Assembly: GCA_023249095.1 (NCBI GenBank)
Contig: JAHFDK010000020.1
Location: 1-39,673 of the forward strand
Length of the DNA stretch: 39,673 bases
Direction: 5' to 3'
From: Candidatus Rokuibacteriota bacterium
Lineage (GTDB): Bacteria; Methylomirabilota; Methylomirabilia; Rokubacteriales; CSP1-6
This document shows, piece after piece, positions 26,851 through 35,320 of the stretch (its first letter is position 1; each line of letters starts with the position of its first letter). The notes beneath the pieces were generated by a model. It did not search any database, was not told the DNA's origin, and saw only the letters and a program-made list of their open reading frames with translations. The position numbers and the translations under genes were made by a program.

Positions 26851-28137
26851 TCAGCGCGGGCGCAGCACCACCGTCGTGAGCGTCCCGAGATACTGCCGGG
26901 CGACGCGAAGCACGTCGCCTGATGTCACCGCCTCTACACCCCCGCGATACCGCTCAGCATAGTCCTGGCCGACACCCTCAACCTCGTAGAAGGCGAGATA
27001 CCACGCCAGACGCTCGTTCGTCCTGCGGTCCATCGCGTAGCGACCGAGGAGGTAGCCCTTGGCTCGCGAGAGCTCGTCGGCGCCGACCGGGTCGGTGCGA
27101 ACACGCTCGACCTCCTGGAGGAGCGCCTCTTCCGCCTTCATCGCGTTCTGGGGCGCAGTCCCCAGGTACAGGATCAGCGCTCCCGGCTCGCGCACGGGAT
27201 CGTAGTAGGCCGCGGCCGTGTAGGCGAGACCCCGCTTGTCGCGCAACTCGACGAAGAGGCGACCGGCCATCCCGCCCCCGAGGATCGTCGACAGGACCTT
27301 GACGGCCGCGTGGTCGGGATGGTCCAGCGACGGCGCGATCCCACCGACCAGGATCTGCGCCTGCTGCGCGGGTTGCTCGAAGGCCCGGCGCGTCCCCGGG
27401 TTCACCGGCGCAGGCCGCGAGGGCGCGATGACAGGGCCGCCGCGCTCCAGGCGGCCGAACAGGCGCCGGGCTTCCGCGAACACCTCGGCGGGCGCCAGCT
27501 GGCCGCTGACCGCGAGCGTCATCCGCTCGGGCCGGTAGAAACGCCGGTACCACGCCACGATCGCCGAGTGGTCGACCCGGCCGAGCGATTCCGGGGTGCC
27601 GAGCACCTGGAGCGCGTACGGGTGGGCCCCGTACAGGGCGGCGAAGAACTCGTCGAACGCGCGCGCCGGCGCGTTGTCGCGGCGTTTCTGGATCCGTCCC
27701 ACCAGCCAGGCGCGCTCGCCATCGACCTCTGTGGGAGAGAGCTTCGGCTCGAGCGCGAGCTCGGCCGTGAATTCGAGCAGCTCGCGCCAGAAGCGCGACA
27801 GCGCCGAGGCGCGGATCTCGGAGTAGTCCATTTCCCCCGTCGCGCTGATCTTGCCGCCGAGAGCGGCGATCGCTTCGGCCAGCTGGGCCCCGCTGCGCTT
27901 CGCGGTCCCTCTGACCATGACGGCGTGCACGAAGTTCGAGATCCCGGCGTTCGACGGCTCTTCCCACCGCGTGCCCATCGAGACGAGGAGCGACACCGCG
28001 ACGACCGGGGCCACCGGGTTCTCCCGCACCAGGACGGTGAGCCCGTTGTCGAGGCGCTCGCGCGTCGCCTGCGCCGCCGCCTCGGCGGGTACCCCGAAGA
28101 TTCCGACGGCCAGGACAACGAGTGCCCACCGGATCAT
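26851..28137 (-). CDS. M16 peptidase-family protein, inactive (non-catalytic) partner
   Basis: 428 residues with a signal peptide (MIRWALVVLAVGIFGVPAEAAA). It has two M16 repeats. The first lacks the inverted zinc motif: where HxxEH should be there is N68-F-V-H71-A72 (GISNFVHAVMVRGT). The second keeps the DKRGLAYT region with the Arg/Tyr pair of M16 beta-type subunits. This fits the non-catalytic member of a heterodimeric zinc protease, like the paired PqqF/L-type or mitochondrial processing peptidase subunits. Its ATG overlaps the stop of the catalytic partner by 4 nt (ATGA), supporting equimolar production. Periplasmic location is inferred. It ends beside the small convergent gene. Confidence 0.92.
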   Translation of the reverse strand: MIRWALVVLAVGIFGVPAEAAAQATRERLDNGLTVLVRENPVAPVVAVSLLVSMGTRWEEPSNAGISNFVHAVMVRGTAKRSGAQLAEAIAALGGKISATGEMDYSEIRASALSRFWRELLEFTAELALEPKLSPTEVDGERAWLVGRIQKRRDNAPARAFDEFFAALYGAHPYALQVLGTPESLGRVDHSAIVAWYRRFYRPERMTLAVSGQLAPAEVFAEARRLFGRLERGGPVIAPSRPAPVNPGTRRAFEQPAQQAQILVGGIAPSLDHPDHAAVKVLSTILGGGMAGRLFVELRDKRGLAYTAAAYYDPVREPGALILYLGTAPQNAMKAEEALLQEVERVRTDPVGADELSRAKGYLLGRYAMDRRTNERLAWYLAFYEVEGVGQDYAERYRGGVEAVTSGDVLRVARQYLGTLTTVVLRPR

Positions 28138-29462
28138 CGCGGCGTGCCCTCGGGGACGAACCGCACGCGCGCGTAGTTATCGTCGCCGAAGTACTTCCGC
28201 GCGACCGCCTGGATCTGGGCGCCGGTGATCCCACGGAGCCGCGAGAGGTACGCGAGCTCGTTGTCGAGGGTCCAGGTCGTCTCCGCCTGTCCGTAGGTCT
28301 TCGCCAGCCCTTCGGCGGTCTCGATATCGAACGCGTAGCTCGACTCCGCGGTGATCAGGGCGCGCTGCCGCTCGGCCTCCGTCACGCCCTCGGCGCGCAC
28401 CTTCCGGATCACGTCCAGGATCGCCGCCTCGGCTCGTTCGAGGTCGGCCGGCTCGAGTCGCGCCGTCACGGTGACGAGCCCGCCCTGCTCGAACGCGCCG
28501 TAGCCGGCCTCGATGTTCGCGACGAGTCGCAGCTGCTCGCGGACGGTCTGGTTCAGACGCGAGCTCGGTGAATCGCCGAGAATGTACGTGAGCAGATCCA
28601 CCGCGTAGAGGTCCTCGTTGCCCGTCGGCGCGGTGCGCCACGCCAGAGCCAGATACGCCTGTTTCTCGGCCCGCGCGACGTCGGCCCGCCGCGTCCGGTC
28701 GAGCGCGGGCACCGCCGACGCCGCGCGAGGCGCCGGCGGCGCGGCCGCGATGCGGCCGAAGGTCGCGTCGGCCAGAAGCCGCACCCGGGCCGGCTCCACG
28801 GCGCCCACCACGACCAGCACCATGTTCTTCGGGACGAAGTGCTTCCGATAGAACTCGGCGAGCTGATCACGTGTCAGTTTCTGGATGAACTCGCGGCGAC
28901 CCAGCAGGGGCCGGCCGTAGGGGTGCGGCGAGTAGCTCAACTCGTAGAGGCGCCGGAGCAGAAATTTCTCGGGGTCGTCCTCGATGAGGTTCATCTCCTC
29001 GAAGACGACCTTCTTCTCGTTCTCGATCTCGCCGGGCGGAAAGCTCGCGTTCACCGCCAGGTCGGCGAGCAGCTCGATGCCCCCGCGCACGTGAGCGGCG
29101 GGCACCACGAAGTCGTAGTGGGTCGTGTCGTACGAGGTGAACGCGTTGCTCGCCCCGCCGAAGCCCTCGACCAGCATGTCGATCGAGCCCGGGGGCCGCG
29201 TCGGCGTCCCCTTGAACAGCATGTGCTCGATGTAGTGAGCGAGGCCGAGCTCGGCGGCGGCCTCGTCCCGCCCGCCCATCCGCATCCAGAGCTGGAGCGC
29301 CACCACGTCGCTCGCCCGGTGCTCCTGCACGATCAAGACGACACCGTTCGGGAGCACGTCGCGCGTCGGCGCCGGCGCCGACCCGTGGCGAAGCCCGCCG
29401 ACGGTGGCGCATCCGGCCAGCAGGAGAAGCACGAGCCCGACTCGACGATCCGGCCGCCGCAC
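28134..29462 (-). CDS. M16 zinc peptidase, catalytic subunit, lipoprotein
   Basis: 442 residues. N-terminus MRRPDRRVGLVLLLLAGC has a lipobox LAGC (C18), so it is probably anchored to a membrane leaflet facing the periplasm. The catalytic HxxEH motif is H76-Y-I-E79-H80 in ELGLAHYIEHMLFKGT, with the downstream glutamate in ENEKKVVFEEMN. A second M16 repeat follows (RADVARAEKQAYLALAWR, LLTYILGDSPSSRLNQTVRE). GTG 29462 is 1 nt after the phosphonoacetate hydrolase stop; the following gene overlaps by 4 nt. Together with the inactive partner it should form a peptide- or misfolded-protein-degrading heterodimer. Natural substrate unknown. Confidence 0.94.
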   Translation of the reverse strand: MRRPDRRVGLVLLLLAGCATVGGLRHGSAPAPTRDVLPNGVVLIVQEHRASDVVALQLWMRMGGRDEAAAELGLAHYIEHMLFKGTPTRPPGSIDMLVEGFGGASNAFTSYDTTHYDFVVPAAHVRGGIELLADLAVNASFPPGEIENEKKVVFEEMNLIEDDPEKFLLRRLYELSYSPHPYGRPLLGRREFIQKLTRDQLAEFYRKHFVPKNMVLVVVGAVEPARVRLLADATFGRIAAAPPAPRAASAVPALDRTRRADVARAEKQAYLALAWRTAPTGNEDLYAVDLLTYILGDSPSSRLNQTVREQLRLVANIEAGYGAFEQGGLVTVTARLEPADLERAEAAILDVIRKVRAEGVTEAERQRALITAESSYAFDIETAEGLAKTYGQAETTWTLDNELAYLSRLRGITGAQIQAVARKYFGDDNYARVRFVPEGTPR

Positions 29463-29463
29463 G

Positions 29464-30708
29464 CTAATTCACCCCGTTCAGGACGTAATCGAAGAGATCG
29501 AAGTTCCTCAGATCATCGGCGCGCGCGAGGCGCCGCGCGTGGGCGTCGGCGAGCGGCCGGTTGATGACGAAGGGCACCGTCTGCTCCGACACGCCGCCGT
29601 GCGATCGGAGCGGCTCCTCGAGCAGGGAGAGGTCGTGCTCCGCTGGGGATTTCCCGAGGACCGTGTGCGTGTCGCCGATCACGATCAGATCGCCCACGCG
29701 GTCTCGCGGCAGCTCGAACCGGGCGCAGCCCGTCGCGTTGTCGTAGACCTCGGCGATCCCGGGCGTCGCGCCGAGGCACGACGCGACCGCCCGGCCCTGG
29801 GCCGCGTCGTCGAGATAGATTGTGGCGAAGGACCCGAGCGCGCCGTGATGCACGACGTACGGGTCCGTGATCGGCAAAATCACGCGCGCGCGTCCAGGCC
29901 CGACCAGGGCCTCGAGGAGCGGACGGAGATAGACGACCTGCGGCGTGCCGTCGGGATGGGCCTTGGCGTTCATGCCGTGGTCGGCCGTGATCCCCAGCAC
30001 CGCGCCGGCGCGGTCGAACGCGTCGAAGTAACGATCCAGCATCGCGTAGAAGGCGGTCGCGGCCGAGGTGCCGGGAGCGTGCTTGTGCTGGACGTAGTCG
30101 GTCAGCGACAGGTACATCGCGTCGGGATGCTGTCGCGTGAGAAGCTCGAGCCCGGCCGCCAGGACGTACTCGGATAGCTCCGCGCTGTAGACCGACGGGA
30201 CCGGCATGGCGACGAGGTCGGTGGCGCGCTCGATGCCGTGCTCGTCCTTCGTCGTCTGGTCCGCCTTTTCGGAGGAGAAGCAGATCCCCTGCATCCCGTG
30301 GCCGAGGAGCCGGCGGAGCTTGTCCTTGGCGGTGACGACCGCCACCCGGGCTCCGGCGTGTGAGAGCGCCGCCAGGATGGTCTCGCAGCGCAGGAACTTC
30401 GGATCGTTCATCATCACTTCCTGGCCGGTGGCAGGGTCGTAGAAGTAGTTGCCGGAGATGCCGTGGACCGCCGGCGGCGCGCCGGTGACAATGGAAAGAT
30501 TGTTCGGGTTCGTGAAGCTCGGGACGACGGACCGCGCGAGCCGGTACACACCCTCCCGCTGGAAGCGCGCGAGGGCGGGCGTCGCGCCCGCCGCGAGCCC
30601 GCGTTCGAAGTACTCGGGTTCGGACCCGTCGATGCAGACGACGACGACCGGACGGTCGGGCGCGTGATAGCTGCGGCCGTTGACGGAGACCGTGGCGGCG
30701 GAGCCCAT
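29464..30708 (-). CDS. phnA: Phosphonoacetate hydrolase (alkaline phosphatase superfamily)
   Basis: 414 residues, no signal peptide. It cleaves the C-P bond of phosphonoacetate to acetate and phosphate with two zinc ions. Superfamily residues are visible: D27 in VVVVCIDGSEPEY, nucleophile T66 in VPSFTNPNNLSIVTG, D and H of LTDYVQHKHAP, the DH of GITADHGMNAK, and the terminal zinc histidine in RSHGGVSEQTVPFVIN. Intermediate segments (GISGNYFYDPATGQEVMMNDPKFLR, TAKDKLRRLLG) match the phosphonoacetate hydrolase group rather than nucleotide pyrophosphatases. No phosphonate transporter, PhnW, PhnX or LysR-type PhnR lies nearby. It follows msrQ by 51 nt and precedes the M16 pair by 1 nt. A TAGTAT about 12 nt before the ATG could be its own -10. 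Confidence 0.92.
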   Translation of the reverse strand: MGSAATVSVNGRSYHAPDRPVVVVCIDGSEPEYFERGLAAGATPALARFQREGVYRLARSVVPSFTNPNNLSIVTGAPPAVHGISGNYFYDPATGQEVMMNDPKFLRCETILAALSHAGARVAVVTAKDKLRRLLGHGMQGICFSSEKADQTTKDEHGIERATDLVAMPVPSVYSAELSEYVLAAGLELLTRQHPDAMYLSLTDYVQHKHAPGTSAATAFYAMLDRYFDAFDRAGAVLGITADHGMNAKAHPDGTPQVVYLRPLLEALVGPGRARVILPITDPYVVHHGALGSFATIYLDDAAQGRAVASCLGATPGIAEVYDNATGCARFELPRDRVGDLIVIGDTHTVLGKSPAEHDLSLLEEPLRSHGGVSEQTVPFVINRPLADAHARRLARADDLRNFDLFDYVLNGVN

Positions 30709-30759
30709 GGGTTCCCACCGATACTACGGCGCGGCGCCCGCCATGAAAAGGCTCTTGAC

Positions 30760-31404
30760 CTAGGAGCCGGCCGGGGCCGACGTCGCGGGGACGGCGGCGC
30801 GCCGGCGGCGGCGGACGAGGCGCCGTCCCCGGTCCCACCCCCGGACGCCGAGCAGGACGGCGAGCGCCCCCGCGTACCAGTAGGGATCCGTCACCCCGAC
30901 CTTCGCGAGCCACAGATAGTGCAGGACCGCGCACACCCCGGTCACGTAGACGAGCCGGTGCAAGCGCGTCCACGCGCGCGCGCCGAGCCGCCGGATCATT
31001 TCGGTCGTCGACGTGGCGGCCAGCGGGATCAGCGAGAGCAGCGCGAGCATGCCCACGGTGATGTACGGGCGCTTGACGATGTCGGCCCACATGCGCGGCC
31101 AGTCGAAGAAGAAGTCCAGCACGATCCACACCGAAAAGTGCAAGCAGGCATAGGCGAAGGCGAACAGCCCGAGCAGCCGCCGGAGCGTGATCGGCCACGC
31201 GAGACCGAACACGATACGGAGCGGCGTCATCGCCAGCGAGGCGAGAAGTATCCGGAGCGTCCAGTCGCCCAGCGTGTTGGTGACGAAGCTGACGGGGTTG
31301 GCGCCCAGGTCGTCGGTCCACGCGCGGTGACCCAAAAGCGCCAGTGGAGCGAGACACCCACCCCACACCGCCACCTTGAGCGCGATGCGCGTTGGGCGCG
31401 ACAC
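30760..31404 (-). CDS. msrQ: MsrQ, haem-binding membrane partner of MsrP
   Basis: 214 residues with about six membrane helices, family of ferric-reductase-like transmembrane proteins (YedZ). It carries electrons from the quinone pool or flavin to periplasmic MsrP. Haem-ligand histidines lie in the helix YACLHFSVWIVLD and in LHRLVYVTGVCAVLHYLW, and RPYITVGMLALLSLIPLA(A) is the typical family segment. The tail is Arg/Pro/Ala-rich (RRRRRAAVPATSAPAG). GTG 31404 lies 7 nt after the msrP stop, one operon. Confidence 0.95.
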   Translation of the reverse strand: MSRPTRIALKVAVWGGCLAPLALLGHRAWTDDLGANPVSFVTNTLGDWTLRILLASLAMTPLRIVFGLAWPITLRRLLGLFAFAYACLHFSVWIVLDFFFDWPRMWADIVKRPYITVGMLALLSLIPLAATSTTEMIRRLGARAWTRLHRLVYVTGVCAVLHYLWLAKVGVTDPYWYAGALAVLLGVRGWDRGRRLVRRRRRAAVPATSAPAGS

Positions 31405-31411
31405 CGACGAC

Positions 31412-32365
31412 CTAGTAGAACTTCTTCAGGTCCAGCCCGGTGTAGAGCGATGCGACCTGATCGGCGTACCCGTTGAACGGGAGAGTGGGCCGACGGCGAA
31501 ACTCGCCGATGCGCCGTTCGTCCGCCTGGCTCCAGCGCGGATGGCTGACGGCGGGATTGACGTTCGAGTAGAAGCCGTACTCTTGCGCCGCCGCCTTCTC
31601 CCAAGAGGTCTTCGGCTGCTCGCTCACCAGACGGATGCGGACGATGGACTTGGCGCTCTTGAAGCCGTACTTCCACGGCACCACGACGCGCACGGGCGCG
31701 CCGTTCTGGTTCGGCAGCACCTTGCCGTACATGCCGACGGTGAGGAGCGTGAGCGGGTGCGTCGCCTCGTCCAGCCGGAGCCCCTCGACGTACGGCCAGT
31801 CCAGCGACGAATACCCGAAGAATCCCGGCTTCTGGGCCGGAAACTGGCTGGGGTCGAGCAGCGTCGTGAACTCGACGAACTTCCCCTGCCCGGTCGGCTC
31901 GACGCGTTTGAGGAGCGAGGCGAGCGGGAACCCGATCCACGGGATCACCATCGACCACGCCTCGACGCAGCGAAGCGAGTACACGCGTTCCTCCAGCGGA
32001 AACAGACGGATCAGCTCGTCGATGTCGAAGGTCTTCGGCTTGTGCACGAACCCGTCGACCTGGACCGTCCAGGGCCGCGGTCGCAGCGTCCCGCCGAGGC
32101 GCGAGGGGTCGTCCTTGTTGACGCCGAACTCGTAGAAGTTGTTGTACGTCGTCGCGTGCTCGAACTTCGTGGCTGGCTCGCTCAGGCTGAAGGCGGCGTT
32201 CCGGGTCGCGCTGAGAGGCTGCCCCTGAGGAGTCGCGCCGTCGCTCTGGCCTGGCCTCAAGACGAGGGCGGCCACGGTTCCTGAAATCAGCTCGCGCCGG
32301 CTCAGGTAGAGCTTCGGATCGGTGATCTCGCTCGCGGTGAACCGCGGCGCGCGTCGAATCAGCAT
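31412..32365 (-). CDS. msrP: MsrP, molybdopterin protein-methionine-sulfoxide reductase catalytic subunit
   Basis: 317 residues. A Tat signal is present ([17 protein letters not shown], residues 20-36), so it is exported folded with molybdopterin. The SUOX-fold Mo-ligand cysteine is C133 in [20 protein letters not shown]; other YedY landmarks are [62 protein letters not shown] and [10 protein letters not shown]. It repairs oxidised methionines in periplasmic proteins. AAGGAGACGCC before ATG 32365 is an ideal ribosome site and excludes the longer frame. It lies downstream of an OmpR-type two-component pair, as E. coli msrPQ does of HprSR (YedVW). The palindromic element 32386-32434 lies 20 nt before its start. 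Confidence 0.97.
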   Translation of the reverse strand: MLIRRAPRFTASEITDPKLYLSRRELISGTVAALVLRPGQSDGATPQGQPLSATRNAAFSLSEPATKFEHATTYNNFYEFGVNKDDPSRLGGTLRPRPWTVQVDGFVHKPKTFDIDELIRLFPLEERVYSLRCVEAWSMVIPWIGFPLASLLKRVEPTGQGKFVEFTTLLDPSQFPAQKPGFFGYSSLDWPYVEGLRLDEATHPLTLLTVGMYGKVLPNQNGAPVRVVVPWKYGFKSAKSIVRIRLVSEQPKTSWEKAAAQEYGFYSNVNPAVSHPRWSQADERRIGEFRRRPTLPFNGYADQVASLYTGLDLKKFY

Positions 32366-32385
32366 GGCGTCTCCTTCGTCTATCG

Positions 32386-32434
32386 GCGCGCCTCGCACGC
32401 CGGGGCCCCAGCCCCGGGGCCGTGTGCGGCGCGC
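32386..32434 (-). repeat. Structured intergenic repeat, copy 1 (between regulator gene and msrP)
   Basis: A near-complete hairpin: outer stem GCGCGCC (32386-32392) with GGCGCGC (32428-32434), middle CGCACG with CGTGTG, and inner stem CCGGGGC (32400-32406)/GCCCCGG (32411-32417) with loop CCCA. About 39 of 46 positions match copy 2 at 39623-39668 in the same orientation. In copy 2 the inner stem is GCGGGGC/GCCCCGC, a paired swap that keeps the helix. It sits in the spacer of a probable polycistronic message, where it could stabilise or partly terminate RNA. Confidence 0.7.
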
Positions 32435-32450
32435 ACTGCCCACGAGGATC

Positions 32451-33131
32451 TCACACCGCCGCGAACTTGTAACCGTGGCCGTGGAGGGTGAGGATCCAGG
32501 CGGGCCGGTCGGCGTCGGCTTCGAACTTCCGCCGGAGCCGGAGGATGTGGGTGTCGACGGTGCGGGTGGTGGGGAATCGCTCGTATCCCCACACCTCGTC
32601 CAGCAGTCGCTCGCGCGTGATCACTTCGCCCCGATGGGCGACCAGAAAGACGAGCAGATCGAACTCCTTCCGCGTAAGGCGAACTTCCCGGCCCGCCTTG
32701 AACACCTGCCGAATACGCGGTCGAACCCGGACGTCGCCGAATGCGAACTCCTCGAACCGTTCCCGCGCTCCCGGCCGGCGCAGCACCGCCCGGACTCGCG
32801 CGAGAAGCTCGCGCAGCGAGAAGGGCTTGGTCACGTAGTCGTCCGCCCCCAGCTCGAGCCCGCGAACCCGGTCGACTTCCTCCCCCCGCGCGGTGAGCAT
32901 GATGACGGGAACGTCGATGCCCTTGTCCCGCAGGGCGCGGCAGACGTCCCACCCGCTCGTCCGCGGCATCATGACGTCGAGCAGGATGAGATCGGGCGCG
33001 CCGCTCAGGGCGAGCGCGAGCGCGTCCTCGCCGTTGGTGGCCGACGCGGTTTGATAGCCCTCGAAGCGGAGGTTGTCCTCCAGACCGCGCACGATCGCCG
33101 GTTCGTCATCGACGATCAGGATCTTAGGCAT
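32451..33131 (-). CDS. OmpR/PhoB-family response regulator
   Basis: 226 residues: receiver with acidic pair D8/D9 in [11 protein letters not shown], phospho-acceptor D52 in [13 protein letters not shown] and lysine in [10 protein letters not shown], then a winged helix (about 130-226) with [37 protein letters not shown] and [16 protein letters not shown], ending in [12 protein letters not shown]-binding transcription factor. Its ATG overlaps the kinase stop by 8 nt, so the pair is coupled. Gene order kinase, regulator, msrP, msrQ makes msrPQ the leading target, by analogy to HprSR. The target site cannot be read with confidence. Confidence 0.96.
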   Translation of the reverse strand: MPKILIVDDEPAIVRGLEDNLRFEGYQTASATNGEDALALALSGAPDLILLDVMMPRTSGWDVCRALRDKGIDVPVIMLTARGEEVDRVRGLELGADDYVTKPFSLRELLARVRAVLRRPGARERFEEFAFGDVRVRPRIRQVFKAGREVRLTRKEFDLLVFLVAHRGEVITRERLLDEVWGYERFPTTRTVDTHILRLRRKFEADADRPAWILTLHGHGYKFAAV

Positions 33132-34647
33132 TGCGTTCCGGTACCACCGGCAGGCGCAGCGTGAAGCGACTGCCTTCACCCGGCGTGCTCGCCACGGTGA
33201 CGTCGCCGCCGTGAGCCTCGGCGATGTGGCGGACCAGCGCGAGCCCGACACCGCTGCCCCGGCGCCCCTGCGTATCGCTCTGCCCTACGCGGTAAAACTT
33301 CTCGAAGATCTTCGCGTGCTCGCCCGGCGCGACCCCCAGGCCGCGGTCAGTCACCGCGATGGCGAGGCACCCCTCCACGACCCGGGCGTCCAGGGTCAGC
33401 GCCCGCTCGTCGCCCGAGTATTTGATTGCGTTGTCGATCAGATTCGCGAGGGCCTGTCCAACGGCCTCGGCGTCCATCACGACCTCCGGGAGGTCCGGGG
33501 TCACGCTCACCTCGACCTTGAACCCTTGCTGAGCCAGCGGGTACGCAAACGCCTCGAGGGTGCCGCGGATCAGCGGCTCGACCGACGTCGGTGTCATCTC
33601 GTACGTCTGGCGCCCGCTCTCGATCCGTGAGAAGTCCAGCACGTTGTCGATCAGCCGAGACAGCCGCTCGCTCTCACGAGTGATGACCCCGTAGTACTCT
33701 CGTCGTCGACCTTCGTCGGTCACGCGGCCCATTTCGAGGGTTTCCCCGAACATCCGGATGACGGACAGCGGGGTCTTCAGATCATGGGACACGTTGGCGA
33801 CGAAGTCTGATTTGAGCCGGGCCATCTCGGTCTCCCGACGCATCAGCCGCCAGGTCGTGACGATCCCCGCGACGATGACGACCAGGAGCACCCCGAAGGC
33901 GCCAGTCAGAAGCATGACCTGGCGGCGGACCGCCAGGCGGGGCGCTGAGCCCGAGGCCTGGTAGATCGCCAGCCGCCAGTCCGGGAGCGTCTCGCGAAAG
34001 CTCACCGAGAGCACCCGCTGGGCATCGCCGATCGGCGCGCGACTGTAGACCGTGCGTCCCTCGTGGTCGAGGACGGCGATGATGGTCGACGACTCGAGCG
34101 CACCGAGCGTGCCCTCGAGGATCTCGCGGCGCAGGGCGTCGCTGTCGCGGATGAAGGCTGCCAGCACCGGCTCACCGCCGCGCTTCATGATCATCGCGAG
34201 GCAGATCTGGTGACCCGCGACCACCTCGCGCTTGCCGCCCCTCTCGAACTTGCCCTTCGCCGCCTCGGCAATGAGCGGTCCGACGACGGCCGCGTCGCCG
34301 TCCTGCCACGTCCCCGGGTAGAGCAACTCGCCGCGCCGGCTGACCAGATAGAGCCGGCGGACCAGTGGCGAGTGGACGAGCAGCTTGTCGACCGCGCGCG
34401 CCGGCGGCGCCGGCGCCGCGAGGATGGCCTGCAGCCGGTCCAGGAAGGCGTCCTCCGCGTGGCGGAGCATCATCTCGACCTTCTCCGCCGCCATCGCCGC
34501 CATGTCGCGTGCCTGCTCGCGGTACAGCAGCTCGGACGAGGCCTCCCACTGGCGGATCGAGACGTAGCCGAGGGCCGCGACGATGGTGGCGGGCGCCACG
34601 ATCGCCAGGAGCGCGAGCGTCGAGAACCGTGCGGACGGCGACCACAC
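33124..34647 (-). CDS. Membrane sensor histidine kinase paired with the OmpR-type regulator
   Basis: 507 residues: helix 1 (about 8-30; FSTLALLAIVAPATIVAALGYV), an extracytoplasmic sensor region of about 190 residues that contains few Cys, helix 2 (about 240-262; TGAFGVLLVVIVAGIVTTW), HisKA with H288 in FVANVSHDLKTPLS, and HATPase with NLIDNAIKYS, DRGLGV and GSGVGLALV. Orthodox kinase, no receiver. GTG 34647 is used; the upstream frame is shadow coding of the thioredoxin-like gene, whose stop is 8 nt away. Since it follows an exported thiol/selenol protein and precedes msrPQ, an envelope redox or hypochlorous/peroxide signal is a reasonable inference. Confidence 0.94.
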   Translation of the reverse strand: MWSPSARFSTLALLAIVAPATIVAALGYVSIRQWEASSELLYREQARDMAAMAAEKVEMMLRHAEDAFLDRLQAILAAPAPPARAVDKLLVHSPLVRRLYLVSRRGELLYPGTWQDGDAAVVGPLIAEAAKGKFERGGKREVVAGHQICLAMIMKRGGEPVLAAFIRDSDALRREILEGTLGALESSTIIAVLDHEGRTVYSRAPIGDAQRVLSVSFRETLPDWRLAIYQASGSAPRLAVRRQVMLLTGAFGVLLVVIVAGIVTTWRLMRRETEMARLKSDFVANVSHDLKTPLSVIRMFGETLEMGRVTDEGRRREYYGVITRESERLSRLIDNVLDFSRIESGRQTYEMTPTSVEPLIRGTLEAFAYPLAQQGFKVEVSVTPDLPEVVMDAEAVGQALANLIDNAIKYSGDERALTLDARVVEGCLAIAVTDRGLGVAPGEHAKIFEKFYRVGQSDTQGRRGSGVGLALVRHIAEAHGGDVTVASTPGEGSRFTLRLPVVPERNA

Positions 34648-34655
34648 CTCGGCGC

Positions 34656-35186
34656 CTACTCCCGCTCCGCGAGAAGCCGCCGGATCATGGCCTCGGTCTC
34701 GTCGTAGTCGCCCTCGCCGATGTGCCGGTAGCGGACGATCCCCTTTCGATCCATCAGGAGCGCCGTCGGCCAGGCCCGCACGCCCCATCGCTTCCAGATC
34801 GTGAAGTCGTTGTCCTGCACGACCGGGTAACGGACCCCGAGCTTCTTCGTGGCCTCCACGACCTTCTCGTACGGCTTCTCCCAGGAGAACTCCGGGCTGT
34901 GCACGCCGACGATCGTGAAGCCGTCCTTCTCGTACCGCTCGTACCAGCCCCGCAACTGCGGGATCACGTTGCGGCAGTTGATTCAGCCGAAGGTCCAGAA
35001 CTCCACCAGCACCACCCGGCTGCGCAGGCTCGGCGTGGTCAAGGGCTCGCTGTTGATCCAGCGTTCCCCCGCCACGTCCGGCGCCGCCGCGCCGAGGCGC
35101 AGCGCCTGGCCGGCGACTGGACCGGCCACGAATCCTGCCGCCGCCAGGAGGACGACGAGAAGAAATGCCTTTCCATACGTCTTCAT
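34656..35186 (-). CDS. Exported thioredoxin-like protein (DipZ/TlpA type), probable selenoprotein with U-x-x-C motif
   Basis: Reading through an in-frame TGA at 34983-34985 gives 176 residues. Residues 1-27 form a signal peptide or anchor (MKTYGKAFLLVVLLAAAGFV). Then come LVEFWTFG, residue 68 (TGA), then INCRNVIPQLRGWYERYEKDGFTIVGVHSPEF, VRYPVVQDNDFTIWKRWGVRAWPTALLMDRKG (cis-Pro) and IGEGDYDE. DipZ-like redoxins have FWT-x-x-C-x-N-C here, so the TGA replaces the attacking cysteine: Sec68-Ile-Asn-Cys71. A hairpin with a G-U start to its loop begins 8 nt after the TGA. Neither half alone is a sensible protein: the first stops inside the active site and the second lacks strand 1 and the signal. 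The alternative is a TGC-to-TGA error or a real nonsense mutation. It is upstream of a two-component pair and msrPQ. Confidence 0.85.
34950..34985 (-). promoter_or_regulatory. Candidate bacterial SECIS element following the Sec TGA
   Basis: Minus strand: TGA (34985-34983), 8 nt, then stem CCGCAAC (34974-34968), an 11-nt loop GTGATCCCGCA and GTTGCGG (34956-34950). The stem is 7 perfect pairs and the loop begins with G-U, the feature recognised by SelB in bacterial SECIS hairpins. Distance from the TGA is at the short end of the usual range. The hairpin lies inside coding sequence, as expected. Confidence 0.7.
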
Positions 35187-35320
35187 GTCCGGCAGTGTGG
35201 ACTCTCCCGACGCGCGAGTCGTCACAACGGTGTCAAATCTTCGGCCACCTCCAGCGCGGTGTCCTCGAGTGAACTTGATCGGAATCGGGGTCGGCATATC
35301 GCGGCTCGCGTTCTCGCTCA

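Noticed and set aside
34656..34967. A separate 103-residue thioredoxin gene starting within the redoxin
   Set aside because: It would lack strand 1, the active-site first residue and the signal peptide; the in-frame TGA reading explains both halves better.
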